Positions 18,060-26,497 of a stretch of 64,000 nucleotides of DNA are shown here, in pieces. The notes beneath the pieces were generated by a model. The model saw only the letters and a list, made by a program, of their open reading frames with translations. It did no database searches and had not been told where the DNA came from. Position numbers and translations under genes: made by a program. Position 1 is the first letter of the stretch. Each line of letters starts with the position of its first letter. Origin of the DNA: Pseudonocardia sp. MH-G8 (GTDB lineage Bacteria; Actinomycetota; Actinomycetes; Mycobacteriales; Pseudonocardiaceae); contig NZ_NKYF01000030.1 of the NCBI RefSeq assembly GCF_002262885.1, positions 1 through 64,000 on the forward strand, given 5' to 3'.

Positions 18060-18602
18060 GTGGACGTCAGGCACGACGTCAGGCTGACGCGGGCGGCCAC
18101 GTATGCCGACTGGGCCGGCGCCGCACAGCTGCTCGAGGAGTACCGGCGCTGGCTGCACGGCGCGATGGGTCTGGACCTCACCACCGCACAACGTGGCGCC
18201 GGCGACGAGTTCAGCGACCTGCCGAGCTTCTACCGGCCACCCGACGGCTTCTTGATCGTCGCGTGGGCCGGGGCCCGCCCGGTCGGCATGGTGGGCGTGC
18301 ACCGGTACGCGGGCAGCATCGGCGAGCTCAAGCGGATGTACGCCAGTCCCACGGCCAGGGGGATGGGCGTCGGTCGGGCACTGGTGACCGAGGCCGTCTC
18401 CGCCGCGGCCGACCTGGGCTTCACCGAGATCTGGCTGCAGACCGAGCCGGACACCATGGCCGCCGCGCACCGGCTGTACCGGGAGGCCGGATTCGCCGAC
18501 ATACCGGCCTACCACGACCTCGGCGTCGCGGGAGTCGCCACTCTGGGGCTGCAACTCGTGCGATCGGGCGGCGTCGCCGAGGACCGGAGGGCGCCGTGTT
18601 GA
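18060..18602 (+). CDS. GNAT acetyltransferase
   Basis: A 180-residue GNAT protein. The acetyl-CoA-binding motif A is clear, LKRMYASPTARGMGVGRALV (residues 91-110), followed by motif B near AHRLYREAGF at about 145. The substrate is unknown. It starts with GTG four bases after the methyltransferase stop and overlaps the next gene by 7 bp, indicating coupled translation. Confidence 0.85.
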   Translation: MDVRHDVRLTRAATYADWAGAAQLLEEYRRWLHGAMGLDLTTAQRGAGDEFSDLPSFYRPPDGFLIVAWAGARPVGMVGVHRYAGSIGELKRMYASPTARGMGVGRALVTEAVSAAADLGFTEIWLQTEPDTMAAAHRLYREAGFADIPAYHDLGVAGVATLGLQLVRSGGVAEDRRAPC

Positions 18603-19225
18603 CGCACCGGATCGCGCACGAGCAGGACCTTCCGCGGCTCCGGCGGCTGGCCGACCTCGCGATCGATGCCCTCCAGCGCGACGTCCTCACCCCCGATCAG
18701 GTCGGGGCCAGCCGGGCGATCATGGGGATCGACAGCCGGCTCGTGGCCGACGGGACCTACTTCGTCGTCGAGCACGACGGCGTGCTCGCCGGCTGCGGTG
18801 GGTGGAGCCGGCGGCGCGCGACCTACGGCGGCGACCACAGCGCAGGTCGGGACCAGGCGCTGCTCGATCCGGACCGCGACCCCGCACGCATCCGCGCCAT
18901 GTACGCCCATCCCGGCCATGTACGCCGAGGCGTCGGTCGATTCGTCCTGTCACTCGGCGAGGAAGCGGCGCGGTCCGCGGGCTTCCACGACCTGGAACTG
19001 CTGGCCACCCTGGCGGGCCTTCCCCTCTACCGCTCCTACGGCTTCACGCCGTTCGAGGACGTCGTCGAGGAGGTCGCCGGAACCCGCATCCCGCTGGTCC
19101 GGATGCGCAAGACCATCGGGGACGTCACTGCTGCTCCTGCAGGTCCAGGAACGCCCAGCGCGCGTTCGGGGCCAGCCCGGAGAGCCACTTGCCGCAGTTC
19201 TGCAGCACCACGGGGCCCGAGGTGA
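18596..19225 (+). CDS. GNAT acetyltransferase overlapping the next gene tail to tail
   Basis: A 209-residue GNAT protein: GDHSAGRDQALLDPDRDPAR, then IRAMYAHPGHVRRGVGRFVL for the acetyl-CoA loop, and LYRSYGFTPFEDV near residue 145. Family members usually end about where this one reads VRMRKTI. The frame goes on for some 35 low-complexity residues that lie antisense to the last 100 bp of the flavin monooxygenase gene. The tail may be an extension caused by loss of the original stop. GTG at 18596 overlaps the previous GNAT stop. Confidence 0.8.
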   Translation: MLTHRIAHEQDLPRLRRLADLAIDALQRDVLTPDQVGASRAIMGIDSRLVADGTYFVVEHDGVLAGCGGWSRRRATYGGDHSAGRDQALLDPDRDPARIRAMYAHPGHVRRGVGRFVLSLGEEAARSAGFHDLELLATLAGLPLYRSYGFTPFEDVVEEVAGTRIPLVRMRKTIGDVTAAPAGPGTPSARSGPARRATCRSSAAPRGPR

Positions 19226-20300
19226 TGTGCTGGGTGCCGGCGTGCAGGTCGCGGAAGAACCGCTGCAGGTCGCCGCGGCGCAGCGCCGCCGTGGCGGCCC
19301 ACTTGTAGACGGTCTGGCCGACCTCGTGCACCGACCACGTGGTGGTGTTCAGCATCAGCCGGGTCAGCGTCTCCTGCTCGGTGCTGAGCAGGTCACCCGC
19401 GTCGAGGGTGGCCTCGTTGTCCGCCCACACCTCCATCGCCCACGCCCGCGCGGTGCGCAGCGTCGCCTCCGCCTGCGCGTACTCGGCGTAGAACTGGCCG
19501 GTGTCGACGGACGCGCCCGGCGTGCCCGTCTTCTTCGCGGCGAGGACCTTCATCTCGTCGAGCATCCGGCGCCCGACGCCGAGCGCCCAGCCGGTGTGGC
19601 AGATCCCGGACATGTTCGCCAGGCCCATCCGGTAGATCGCGCCGCCGTTGCGGGCGTCCATCGTGGTGACCTCGTAGACGTGGGTGTCCGGGACGAACAG
19701 GTCCTCGCAGATGTAGTCGATGCTGCTGGTGGCCCGCAGCCCCATCACGTCCCAGTTGTCGACCAGCCTGGCCTGCTCCTTGGGGAACGTGAACACCAGC
19801 GCCTGCCCCGTCTGTTCGCAGAGCGCGGCGGTGTGGATGTGGCTGGCGTGCGCGATCCCGGACGCGAAGCTCCAGTGCCCGCTGATCCGGTAGCCGCCCT
19901 CGGCCCGCACGGCCTTCCCGAGCCGGGTGCCCTGGCCCGCGATCAGCGCGTAGCGGCCACCGTCGACGTCGGGGAACAGGTCGCGGGCGCCGTCGGCGCC
20001 CAGGTAGGCACCCGTGGTCCCGGTGACCATCTGCAGGGCCATGAACGACCAGCCCGCGGACGCGTCGGCATAGGACACCTTCGCGATCGTCTCGATCACC
20101 TGGCGCGGCGAGAACTCGTAGCCGCCGAGGTCGTGCGGTATGCCGATCTTGAACGCGCCGGTGTCGTGGAGGGCCTGGGCCACCTCATCGGTGAGCCTGC
20201 CGAGCTCCTCCCCCTTCTCGGCGTTCGACGCGATCACCTCGGTGGCCTCGTCGAGCCGCTGCTGGACGATCTCGTACCGGTCGCTGACGTGGAGCGCCAT
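19125..20300 (-). CDS. Flavin-dependent monooxygenase of the acyl-CoA dehydrogenase fold (HsaA-like)
   Basis: A 391-residue acyl-CoA-dehydrogenase-fold protein of the group D flavin monooxygenase type (HsaA, p-hydroxyphenylacetate hydroxylase C2). Evidence: ASAGWSFMALQMVTGTTGAY near residue 80, GGYRISGHWSFASGIAHASH near 135 and DNWDVMGLRATSS. The acyl-CoA dehydrogenase catalytic glutamate motif is absent, and the C-terminal HAGTQHITSG is typical. Such enzymes use reduced flavin from a partner reductase to hydroxylate phenols; no reductase gene is adjacent. It is last in a three-gene operon with an alpha/beta hydrolase and a ring-cleavage dioxygenase, so its product is probably a hydroquinone- or catechol-type ring. 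Confidence 0.85.
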   Translation of the reverse strand: MALHVSDRYEIVQQRLDEATEVIASNAEKGEELGRLTDEVAQALHDTGAFKIGIPHDLGGYEFSPRQVIETIAKVSYADASAGWSFMALQMVTGTTGAYLGADGARDLFPDVDGGRYALIAGQGTRLGKAVRAEGGYRISGHWSFASGIAHASHIHTAALCEQTGQALVFTFPKEQARLVDNWDVMGLRATSSIDYICEDLFVPDTHVYEVTTMDARNGGAIYRMGLANMSGICHTGWALGVGRRMLDEMKVLAAKKTGTPGASVDTGQFYAEYAQAEATLRTARAWAMEVWADNEATLDAGDLLSTEQETLTRLMLNTTTWSVHEVGQTVYKWAATAALRRGDLQRFFRDLHAGTQHITSGPVVLQNCGKWLSGLAPNARWAFLDLQEQQ

Positions 20301-20326
20301 CGCTCGACTCCTCCATGCTGGGCTGG

Positions 20327-21325
20327 CTAGGAGATCCGGGACCGGATCCAGGAGATGACGGGCCGGACGGCCTCGTCGGAGTTGGCCTCGAGGATCAGGG
20401 CATGACCGTTGCCCGTGACTCCGTGGTCGGGCAGGTGCAGGTGCTCGGCCCGCGCCCCGGCCGCGGTCAGGAACTCGACGACCTGCGGCGCGAACCCGGT
20501 GAAGGCCGAGACTCCCCCGGTGACGATGGCCACCGGCGTGGCGGTGAGGCCCGGGATGCGCCGGTCGGCCGGGTCGGCGTGCTCGACGTCCTCGGGCCGC
20601 TCCCAGGCGGGCGCGTAGCCGATCGGCGCCGCCGTGAGGCCCCAGCGCAGCGCGCCGATCCCGGGGAAATCGGCGAAGGCGGGCCCGATGGGCTCGATCG
20701 CCGCGATCGCCACGACGGCGTCGGGCCGGGCGTCGGCCGCGAGCCACCCCGCGGGGCCACCGGCGGAGTGCGTCACGAGCACGGCGGGCCCGGTGAGGTC
20801 GAGCAGGCGGGCGAGCCGGTCGGCGTCCATCCGCTGCGACTCGGCGAGGTCCGCGGGCATCGGCCCCATCGAGGCCACCAGCTGGTCGAGGTCGTCGCTG
20901 CCGATCCCCCGCTCGTACGTCCACGCCGTCTGCGCCTCCCGCACGTCGTCGGGCAGGAACAGGCCCTGGGCCGCCTCGTACGGGAAGGGCGCGCCCATCG
21001 GCCCGAGGACGTCCGGGTGGTACGGCGAGCGGCCGTGCCCGGGCCGGTCGACCACGTACACCGCGAACCCGGCCTCGACGAAGCGGGTGGCCCATCCGGG
21101 GCGCCCGTCCGGCGTGCCGGTCCAGTCGGTGCCCTGCCCACCGCCGCCGTGCACGAGCACGAGCGGGTACGGGTGGGCGACCTCGACGGGCGCCTCCCAC
21201 TGCACGAACATCGGGGCGCGTTGCACCGTGCCGCCCGCGGTCGGCACCCGCTCCCCGGGGATCCAGAAGTGGCCGCGTCGGAGCGTGGTCGCCGGCCCGC
21301 CCGCCTCGTGCGGTGCGGTGGCCAT
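20327..21325 (-). CDS. Alpha/beta hydrolase
   Basis: A 332-residue alpha/beta hydrolase with LVLVHGGGGQGTDW (oxyanion region, near residue 55), the nucleophile elbow VLVTHSAGGPAGW (Ser near 198) and a late LPDHGVTGNGHALILEANSD carrying the histidine. It resembles actinobacterial esterase/lactonase-like proteins with a long lid region between strands 4 and 6. It lies between a ring-cleavage dioxygenase (ATGA overlap) and a flavin monooxygenase, so it may hydrolyse a ring-cleavage product or liberate the phenolic substrate. Confidence 0.85.
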   Translation of the reverse strand: MATAPHEAGGPATTLRRGHFWIPGERVPTAGGTVQRAPMFVQWEAPVEVAHPYPLVLVHGGGGQGTDWTGTPDGRPGWATRFVEAGFAVYVVDRPGHGRSPYHPDVLGPMGAPFPYEAAQGLFLPDDVREAQTAWTYERGIGSDDLDQLVASMGPMPADLAESQRMDADRLARLLDLTGPAVLVTHSAGGPAGWLAADARPDAVVAIAAIEPIGPAFADFPGIGALRWGLTAAPIGYAPAWERPEDVEHADPADRRIPGLTATPVAIVTGGVSAFTGFAPQVVEFLTAAGARAEHLHLPDHGVTGNGHALILEANSDEAVRPVISWIRSRIS

Positions 21326-22278
21326 CAGAGGTTGATCGGCTCGAGTCGGCCGAGGATCTCCTCGCGCCGGTGCTCGAACTGCTCGGGCAGCTGGAACCGC
21401 GTGCCGAGCTCGTGGGGCGACTCGTCGCAGGTCCAGCCGCCGTCCGCGTGGGTGACGGCGAGCTCGAACAGCGCGCCGCTGGGCGTGCGCACGTACACGC
21501 TCTTGAAGTACTTGCGGTCCTTCAGCTCCGAGATGTCGGTGTAGCCGCGTCCCTCGATCTCGAACTTCACCTCGTCCTGGTTCTCCAGCGTGGCCACGTT
21601 CCAGGCGAAGTGGTGGTACGTGCCCGCCCCGTAGCTCCAGGTGCCCTGGTCGTCGCGGCGGTTGACGGTGATCTCGAGGTGGTTGCCGACCTTCTGGTTG
21701 CCGATCTGCAGCCCGACCCGGTCGCCCTCCTCGGCGAGACCGGCGCGGGAGAAGAAGCTCTCCTCGGCGAACTCCACCATCCGCTCCGGCGTCGACACGT
21801 GCACCCCGACCCCGTGGATCCCGTGGACGGCGTGCTCCGGCGGCACCCCGTTGCCCGCGTGGCCGACGCGCTCGTCGCCCTCGGCGCCGACGAACCGGTA
21901 CTCGATCCCCGAGGGATGGCGGAAGGCCAGCCTGCGCTGCCCGAACACCTCGACGTCCTCGACCTCGACGTCGTGCTCGGTCAGCCGGGTGCTCCAGAAG
22001 TCCATCGCCGTGTGCGGTACCGCCAGCAGCACCTCACGGGCCTGGTTGGTGCCTCGCTTGCCGTAGAAGCCCGCCTGCGCCCACGGGAACGTGGTCACCA
22101 CGCTCGACGGGTCGCCGTTCGCGTTCGAGTAGTACAGGTGGTAGATCGGCAACGAGCCGTCGAACAGCACGGTGCGCTTGATGAAGCGCATGCCCAGGAT
22201 CCCGACGTGGAAGTCGACGTCCTCCTGCGCACCGGCCACCGACAGCGTCACGTGGTGGGAACCTTCGACGTAGGGCAT
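21325..22278 (-). CDS. VOC-fold ring-cleavage dioxygenase (PcpA/LinE-like)
   Basis: A 317-residue two-module vicinal-oxygen-chelate protein. Likely Fe(II) ligands are His in GSHHVTLSVAG (residues 7-8), His in GAGTYHHFAWNVA near 225, and Glu in GALFELAVTHADGG near 275. These match the His/His/Glu spacing of PcpA and LinE hydroquinone dioxygenases rather than classical catechol extradiol enzymes, which lack the very N-terminal histidine. Substrate is therefore probably a hydroquinone. It heads the operon with the hydrolase and monooxygenase, and GGAGGAG precedes its ATG. A divergent AraC gene lies 237 bp away. Confidence 0.85.
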   Translation of the reverse strand: MPYVEGSHHVTLSVAGAQEDVDFHVGILGMRFIKRTVLFDGSLPIYHLYYSNANGDPSSVVTTFPWAQAGFYGKRGTNQAREVLLAVPHTAMDFWSTRLTEHDVEVEDVEVFGQRRLAFRHPSGIEYRFVGAEGDERVGHAGNGVPPEHAVHGIHGVGVHVSTPERMVEFAEESFFSRAGLAEEGDRVGLQIGNQKVGNHLEITVNRRDDQGTWSYGAGTYHHFAWNVATLENQDEVKFEIEGRGYTDISELKDRKYFKSVYVRTPSGALFELAVTHADGGWTCDESPHELGTRFQLPEQFEHRREEILGRLEPINL

Positions 22279-22515
22279 CTGCACTCCTCCGCGGTGAGGA
22301 TCGCGCTGGTCGGCGATGCCTCGCAGGCTAAGGACGGCTCCCGCACCCGTCATGACGCCTGGGCGCACGGTCCTGTCGCACGCGTGCACAGCTGCGGCCG
22401 CGCCCGTCCTGTGTCGCAACGCACACGGCGGTTGTGGCACACCCCACACGCTCGTAGCGTCCGGCCTGCGGGCACCGCCCGCAGCAGCTCGGACGTGACT
22501 GGACTGCGCACGGAG

Positions 22516-23487
22516 ATGACGATGACGTCGCTGGCTGAGCACCTGGGCTCCGGAGGGTTGCCGGACGCGAAGGTGGAGTTCGGCTCGTGGCAGGACGCCG
22601 TGCGCCGCGACGTACTGCCGTTCCGGTTCGAGTGCGAGCGGCCCCGCGCGTTCGCCGGCGCGATCAGCACGCGTACCGCTGCCGGGGTCAGCTTCATCGA
22701 GATGGCCTGCGACAAGCACGCCGCCTACCGCGACCGCACCACCATCTCGCGAACCGGCCCCGCCTACTACGTGCTGACCCTGCAGCTGTCCGGCGGGGTG
22801 CGCCTCTCGCAGGACGGCCGGGTGGCCGTGCTGAGGCCCGGCACGTTCGCGCTCTACGACTCCGCCGAGCCTGCGACGATCACCTCGACCGACGGCTACC
22901 GCTCCATGTGCCTGCGCTTCCCCAAGGCGCTGCTCGCCGACACCCCCGCGGACGCGCTGGCCGAACGCACGGCCACCGCCTTCGACGCCGACACCGGCTT
23001 CCCGTCCGCGGTGTGGGAGATGGTGCTCGGCGTCAACCGCCACCTCGGCTCCCTGGGCAGCAACCGCGGGCCTGCGGTCACCGGTGTGATGGACCTGGTG
23101 GCGGTGATGCTGCGAACCCAGCTCGGGACCCCGCAGGTCGGCCGGCCCGCCGAGCGCGCCGCCGCGCTGGACCGGATCCGTGCCCACATCGACGCCCACC
23201 TGGCGGACCCGTGGCTGAACCCGACCGGGATCGCGCGAGCCCACTACGTCTCGCCCCGCCACCTGCACGGCCTGTTCGCAGCCACCGGCTCCACGGTGGC
23301 GTCGTGGATCAGGGCGCGGCGGATCGCGCGCTGCCGTCGCGACCTCGCCGACCCGCAGCTCGCGCACGTCCCGGTCGCGACCATCGCCGCCCGGTGGGGA
23401 TTCACCAGCGCCTCCCACTTCGGCCAGGTGTTCAAGCGGGAGACGGGGCAGACCCCCGCCGAGTTCCGGCGGGAAGCGCTGGCCTAG
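22516..23487 (+). CDS. AraC-family regulator (AraC_binding_2 type)
   Basis: A 323-residue regulator with an N-terminal sensor of the FeaR/NphR type (VEFGSWQDAVRRDVLPFRFE; FALYDSAEPATI) and a C-terminal double helix-turn-helix (NPTGIARAHYVSPRHLHGLF and VATIAARWGFTSASHFGQVF). FeaR-like regulators commonly control aromatic amine and phenol catabolism. It is divergent from the PcpA-like dioxygenase operon, its most likely target. The ATG at 22516 follows GGAG closely; a second ATG six bases on is equally possible. It ends 5 bp from the convergent NmrA gene. Confidence 0.9.
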   Translation: MTMTSLAEHLGSGGLPDAKVEFGSWQDAVRRDVLPFRFECERPRAFAGAISTRTAAGVSFIEMACDKHAAYRDRTTISRTGPAYYVLTLQLSGGVRLSQDGRVAVLRPGTFALYDSAEPATITSTDGYRSMCLRFPKALLADTPADALAERTATAFDADTGFPSAVWEMVLGVNRHLGSLGSNRGPAVTGVMDLVAVMLRTQLGTPQVGRPAERAAALDRIRAHIDAHLADPWLNPTGIARAHYVSPRHLHGLFAATGSTVASWIRARRIARCRRDLADPQLAHVPVATIAARWGFTSASHFGQVFKRETGQTPAEFRREALA

Positions 23488-23492
23488 GAGTA

Positions 23493-24383
23493 TCAGGAAC
23501 GGACCCGGTCCGCGGGCGCGGTCCAGCCGGTGGAGCGGATCCACTCGGCCAGGTCCCAGGTGGTCGGCTCGATCGCCTTCACCGCTGCGAGGTCTGACGG
23601 GTGTTCGGACGCCTTGGCGAACTCGCGGAACATCGCCTTGTCGAGGTCGTTGCCCAGGACGCTCAGTGGCAGGGCCTCGTAGCGTGACGGTAGCCCGGCG
23701 CGCGCGCCGAACGCGGCGGCGATCTGGGGGCCCGTCGGCTCGTCGCCGATGACCTCGATGGCGCCGCCGGGCACGTCCGCGGTGTCGAGCAGGATCGCGG
23801 CGGCGACCTGGCCGATGTCCTTGATCGAGATCATCTTCAGGACGATGTCGTTCGGCAGCGGCATCCTCACCACGATCGTTCCGCCCTCCAGGCTCGGCGC
23901 CATCACGGTCGCGAAGTTCTCCATGAAGGCGGCCGGGCGAACCATCGTGGCCCTCAGGCCGGAAAGCTTCAGGTACTCCTCGATCCGGTGCTTCGAGTCG
24001 TGGTGCGGCACGCCCGTTTCGCGATCCGCTCCGAAGACCGAGTTGAACACGACGTGTGGCACGCGCGCTGCGGCCGCCGCGTCGACGAGGGCGGTGCCCA
24101 CTCGGACCTCCTCCTCGATCTCCTCGAGGCTGTTCGCCTCCGGGGTCATGAAGTAGAACGCGTCGACCGCCTCCAGCGCGGCGACCGTTGACGCCGGGTC
24201 GTCGATCCGGACGGTCGCCAGCTCGACGCCTCGGGCGGCCAGCGCCTGCGCTCGATCGGACGTGGGGGTGCGGACGAGGGCCCGCACCCGCGCTCCTCGG
24301 GCCAGGAGCGCGTCGACGACCGCCCCGCCCTGCTGTCCCGTCGCACCGAAGACCGCGATCGCACCGTTTTCCCGCGTGACCAT
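23493..24383 (-). CDS. NmrA-family NAD(P)-binding protein
   Basis: A 296-residue NmrA/HSCARG-type protein with FGATGQQGGAVVDALLARG (residues 12-30), VRALVRTP, then VPHVVFNSVFGADRETGVPH and a C-terminal half typical of the family (LRATMVRPAAFMENF). The classical SDR Tyr-Lys pair is absent. Family members sense NADP(H) status or act as quinone reductases. Transcription starts within or next to two perfect palindromes at 24424-24460, with a MarR gene directly upstream on the same strand, so it is probably the main target of that MarR protein. Confidence 0.88.
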   Translation of the reverse strand: MVTRENGAIAVFGATGQQGGAVVDALLARGARVRALVRTPTSDRAQALAARGVELATVRIDDPASTVAALEAVDAFYFMTPEANSLEEIEEEVRVGTALVDAAAAARVPHVVFNSVFGADRETGVPHHDSKHRIEEYLKLSGLRATMVRPAAFMENFATVMAPSLEGGTIVVRMPLPNDIVLKMISIKDIGQVAAAILLDTADVPGGAIEVIGDEPTGPQIAAAFGARAGLPSRYEALPLSVLGNDLDKAMFREFAKASEHPSDLAAVKAIEPTTWDLAEWIRSTGWTAPADRVRS

Positions 24384-24423
24384 GTCGTCACCTCTCGCTA
24401 GGGCATGACATGAACCCTGACTG

Positions 24424-24460
24424 GTTCATGCCATGAACTATACTAGTTCATGGCATGAAC
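24424..24460. promoter_or_regulatory. Double palindromic MarR-type operator
   Basis: Two 15-bp palindromes, GTTCATGCCATGAAC (24424-24438) and GTTCATGGCATGAAC (24446-24460), are reverse complements of each other and 22 bp apart, about two helical turns. A further half-like GACATGAAC lies at 24407-24415. The minus-strand TATAGT between them could be the -10 box of the NmrA gene, so binding would block its promoter. Confidence 0.85.
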
Positions 24461-24502
24461 TGACGCGGGGCATGAGGGTGCCTGGGAGGACTGCGCGGTA
24501 CG

Positions 24503-24928
24503 TCAGGACGAGGTGGACGCCGAGACGCCCGACACGTCCACGATGGCGGTGGCCAGGCGTTCGAGGTCGCGCTGGTCGTCGGCGTCGAGGTTCTCCGCGA
24601 CGTCGGGCAGGCGCTTGATGGTCTCGGCGAACACCGCCTCGGCGAGCACCTTCCCCGTGGGCGTCACGCTGAGCATGATGACCCGCCGGTCCTGCTCTGA
24701 ACTCGCTCGGCTGACCAGGTGGCGCCGCTCGGTGCGATCGACGAGCTGGCTCAGCGCGTTCTTGGTCATGCCGAGCGCGGCGGCGAGGTACGCCATCTGC
24801 CGCGGCTCGTCCTTGATCGCGCACAGCAGCGTGGCCTGTAAGGAAGTCAGGTCGTACTCGGCGCAGATCTGCGCGTACCTCCGCTGGATCAGGACCGAGA
24901 GCCAGAAGAGCTTGTCGCCGTAGTCCAC
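24503..24928 (-). CDS. MarR-family regulator
   Basis: A 141-residue MarR protein: LTSLQATLLCAIKDEPRQMA, then the recognition helix region YLAAALGMTKNALSQLVDRTERRHLVSR (residues 50-78) and the wing with EQDRRVIMLSVTPTGK. GTG at 24928 was chosen because it gives the family length. The NmrA-like gene starts 120 bp downstream on the same strand, with two palindromic operators between them. Confidence 0.88.
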   Translation of the reverse strand: MDYGDKLFWLSVLIQRRYAQICAEYDLTSLQATLLCAIKDEPRQMAYLAAALGMTKNALSQLVDRTERRHLVSRASSEQDRRVIMLSVTPTGKVLAEAVFAETIKRLPDVAENLDADDQRDLERLATAIVDVSGVSASTSS

Positions 24929-25059
24929 GGCCGCCGCCCCTCGTCTTGTGCCGGACAACCAGTGTACCGACGCCGACAGGCCTGCCCGACCGTCCAGCTG
25001 CCGGTGCAATCCACTACAACGATCTACGGCTGGAGTACCAGGGCGGACGCTGTCGGGTG

Positions 25060-26340
25060 TCACCGCGTCCGGCGGCGCACGACCGGGACGAGGAGCACCA
25101 GCGCCGCCAGCTGGACGCCGAACACGCCGACGGCCAGCGCGGGCCGGGACACCTCGTAGATCGCGCCGGCCGCGATCCCGCCGATCAGCGCGCCCGCGCC
25201 CTGCACGCTGGCGAAGATCCCGTAGGCGGTGGCCCGGCGTTCCCGCGGGACGAGGTCGGCGACCAGCGCCTTGACGGTGGAGTCCTGCACCCCCACCGCG
25301 GCCCCCCACAACAACACCCCGACCACCACCGCGGCGAGCGCGTCGCGGAAGGCGAGCGCCGGGACCGCGGCGACCAGCAGCGGCAGCGCGAGCAGGACCT
25401 TCGGGCCGATCCGGTCGTAGGCCTCGCCGGTAGCCAGCGCGGCGAGAGCCCCCGCGGCCATGGCGCCGGCGTAGAGCAGCGGGACGCCCGCGGTCGGCAT
25501 GAGGTCGTGCTCGACGAGGTGGAAGCCGATCAACCCGAAGGTGACCAGGCCCGCGGTGCAGAACGCGGCGCCGACGGCGAACCGGAGGAACGGCGCGGGC
25601 AGCCCCGGCCGCAACAGGTGCCACAGCCCGCCGCCCACGCCATCACGACGTCGGTCGGCACCTCCCGGTGGCGGCCCGGCCCCGGAATCGGCACCGGCCG
25701 GCTGGGGCATCCGCCTCCGTGTCAGCCCCAGGAGAACCAAGGCCACGACACCGGGCACGGCCAACGCGGCCAGCGCGGGCCAGAGCGCCCCCGCCGCGGC
25801 GGCGATCAGGGCGGCGACGAGCAGGGGACCCGCGAACGCCCCGATCTGGTCCAGGGCCTTGTGCACGCCCAGCCCGCGGCCCATCCCGACCTGACCCGCG
25901 GCGTCCGCGAGCAAGGTGGACTTGGCCGGACTCCGCACCGCCTTCCCCATCCGTTCGGCGAGGATCAGCCCGGCGGCCACGGCGAGGCCGGCCGCCCCGA
26001 GGAACGGAGTGACCGCGAGCAGCGGAACGCACACGGCGGTCAGCGCGTAGCCCGCGATCGTCAACGTCCAGTAGCGACGGGTCCGGTCGGCCAGCGGCCC
26101 GGACACCACCCGCAGGATCAGCGCAGCGGCCTCTCCCGCACCCGTGACCGCGCCGACGATGAGCGCAGAGGCCCCCAACGAGCCCAGGAGCGGCCCGTAC
26201 ACGGCACGGGCTCCCTCGTAGACCATGTCCGCAGCCAGGCTCACGACACCGAAACCGACGACGACGTGCCACGGCGACCACGCCCTCGGCGCGGCGGGAT
26301 CGGGGGTTCCAGCTCCGGGAGCGGCCAGGTGATCGGACAC
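25060..26340 (-). CDS. MFS transporter
   Basis: A 426-residue 12-helix MFS protein: VSLAADMVYEGARAVYGPLL in helix 1, GPLADRTRRYW loop motif, GKAVRSPAKSTLLADA near residue 135, VPRERRATAYGIFASVQGAG late. The RSPAKSTLLA stretch is typical of a bacterial drug-efflux-like MFS subgroup of unknown substrate. GTG at 26340 has GAGGAG upstream. It lies upstream of MarR on the same strand with a 131-bp gap, so co-regulation is possible but unproven. Confidence 0.85.
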   Translation of the reverse strand: MSDHLAAPGAGTPDPAAPRAWSPWHVVVGFGVVSLAADMVYEGARAVYGPLLGSLGASALIVGAVTGAGEAAALILRVVSGPLADRTRRYWTLTIAGYALTAVCVPLLAVTPFLGAAGLAVAAGLILAERMGKAVRSPAKSTLLADAAGQVGMGRGLGVHKALDQIGAFAGPLLVAALIAAAAGALWPALAALAVPGVVALVLLGLTRRRMPQPAGADSGAGPPPGGADRRRDGVGGGLWHLLRPGLPAPFLRFAVGAAFCTAGLVTFGLIGFHLVEHDLMPTAGVPLLYAGAMAAGALAALATGEAYDRIGPKVLLALPLLVAAVPALAFRDALAAVVVGVLLWGAAVGVQDSTVKALVADLVPRERRATAYGIFASVQGAGALIGGIAAGAIYEVSRPALAVGVFGVQLAALVLLVPVVRRRTR

Positions 26341-26485
26341 CAGCGGGGCTCCTCTGGGGTTTCGCGGACGGGCGGCGGGTGCGGCCGGCCCACTATCCCC
26401 GTCCGGCGTGCGTCACGCCACGTCCGTGACGCTCGCTCGGTGGCGCGGTCGCCCGGGCGGGGCGAGGGCCTGCGGCCTGCGTGTC

Positions 26486-26497
26486 TAGGCTCCGTCG
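26486..26497 (+). promoter_or_regulatory. -10 box of a probable leaderless hydrolase transcript
   Basis: TAGGCT (26486-26491) followed by six bases and GTG, with no ribosome-binding sequence. This fits an actinobacterial leaderless promoter. No clear -35 box is visible. Confidence 0.45.

Noticed and set aside
19125..20300. Calling this gene an acyl-CoA dehydrogenase
   Set aside because: The catalytic YEG glutamate motif is absent, and the C terminus and aromatic operon context fit flavin-dependent hydroxylases of the same fold.
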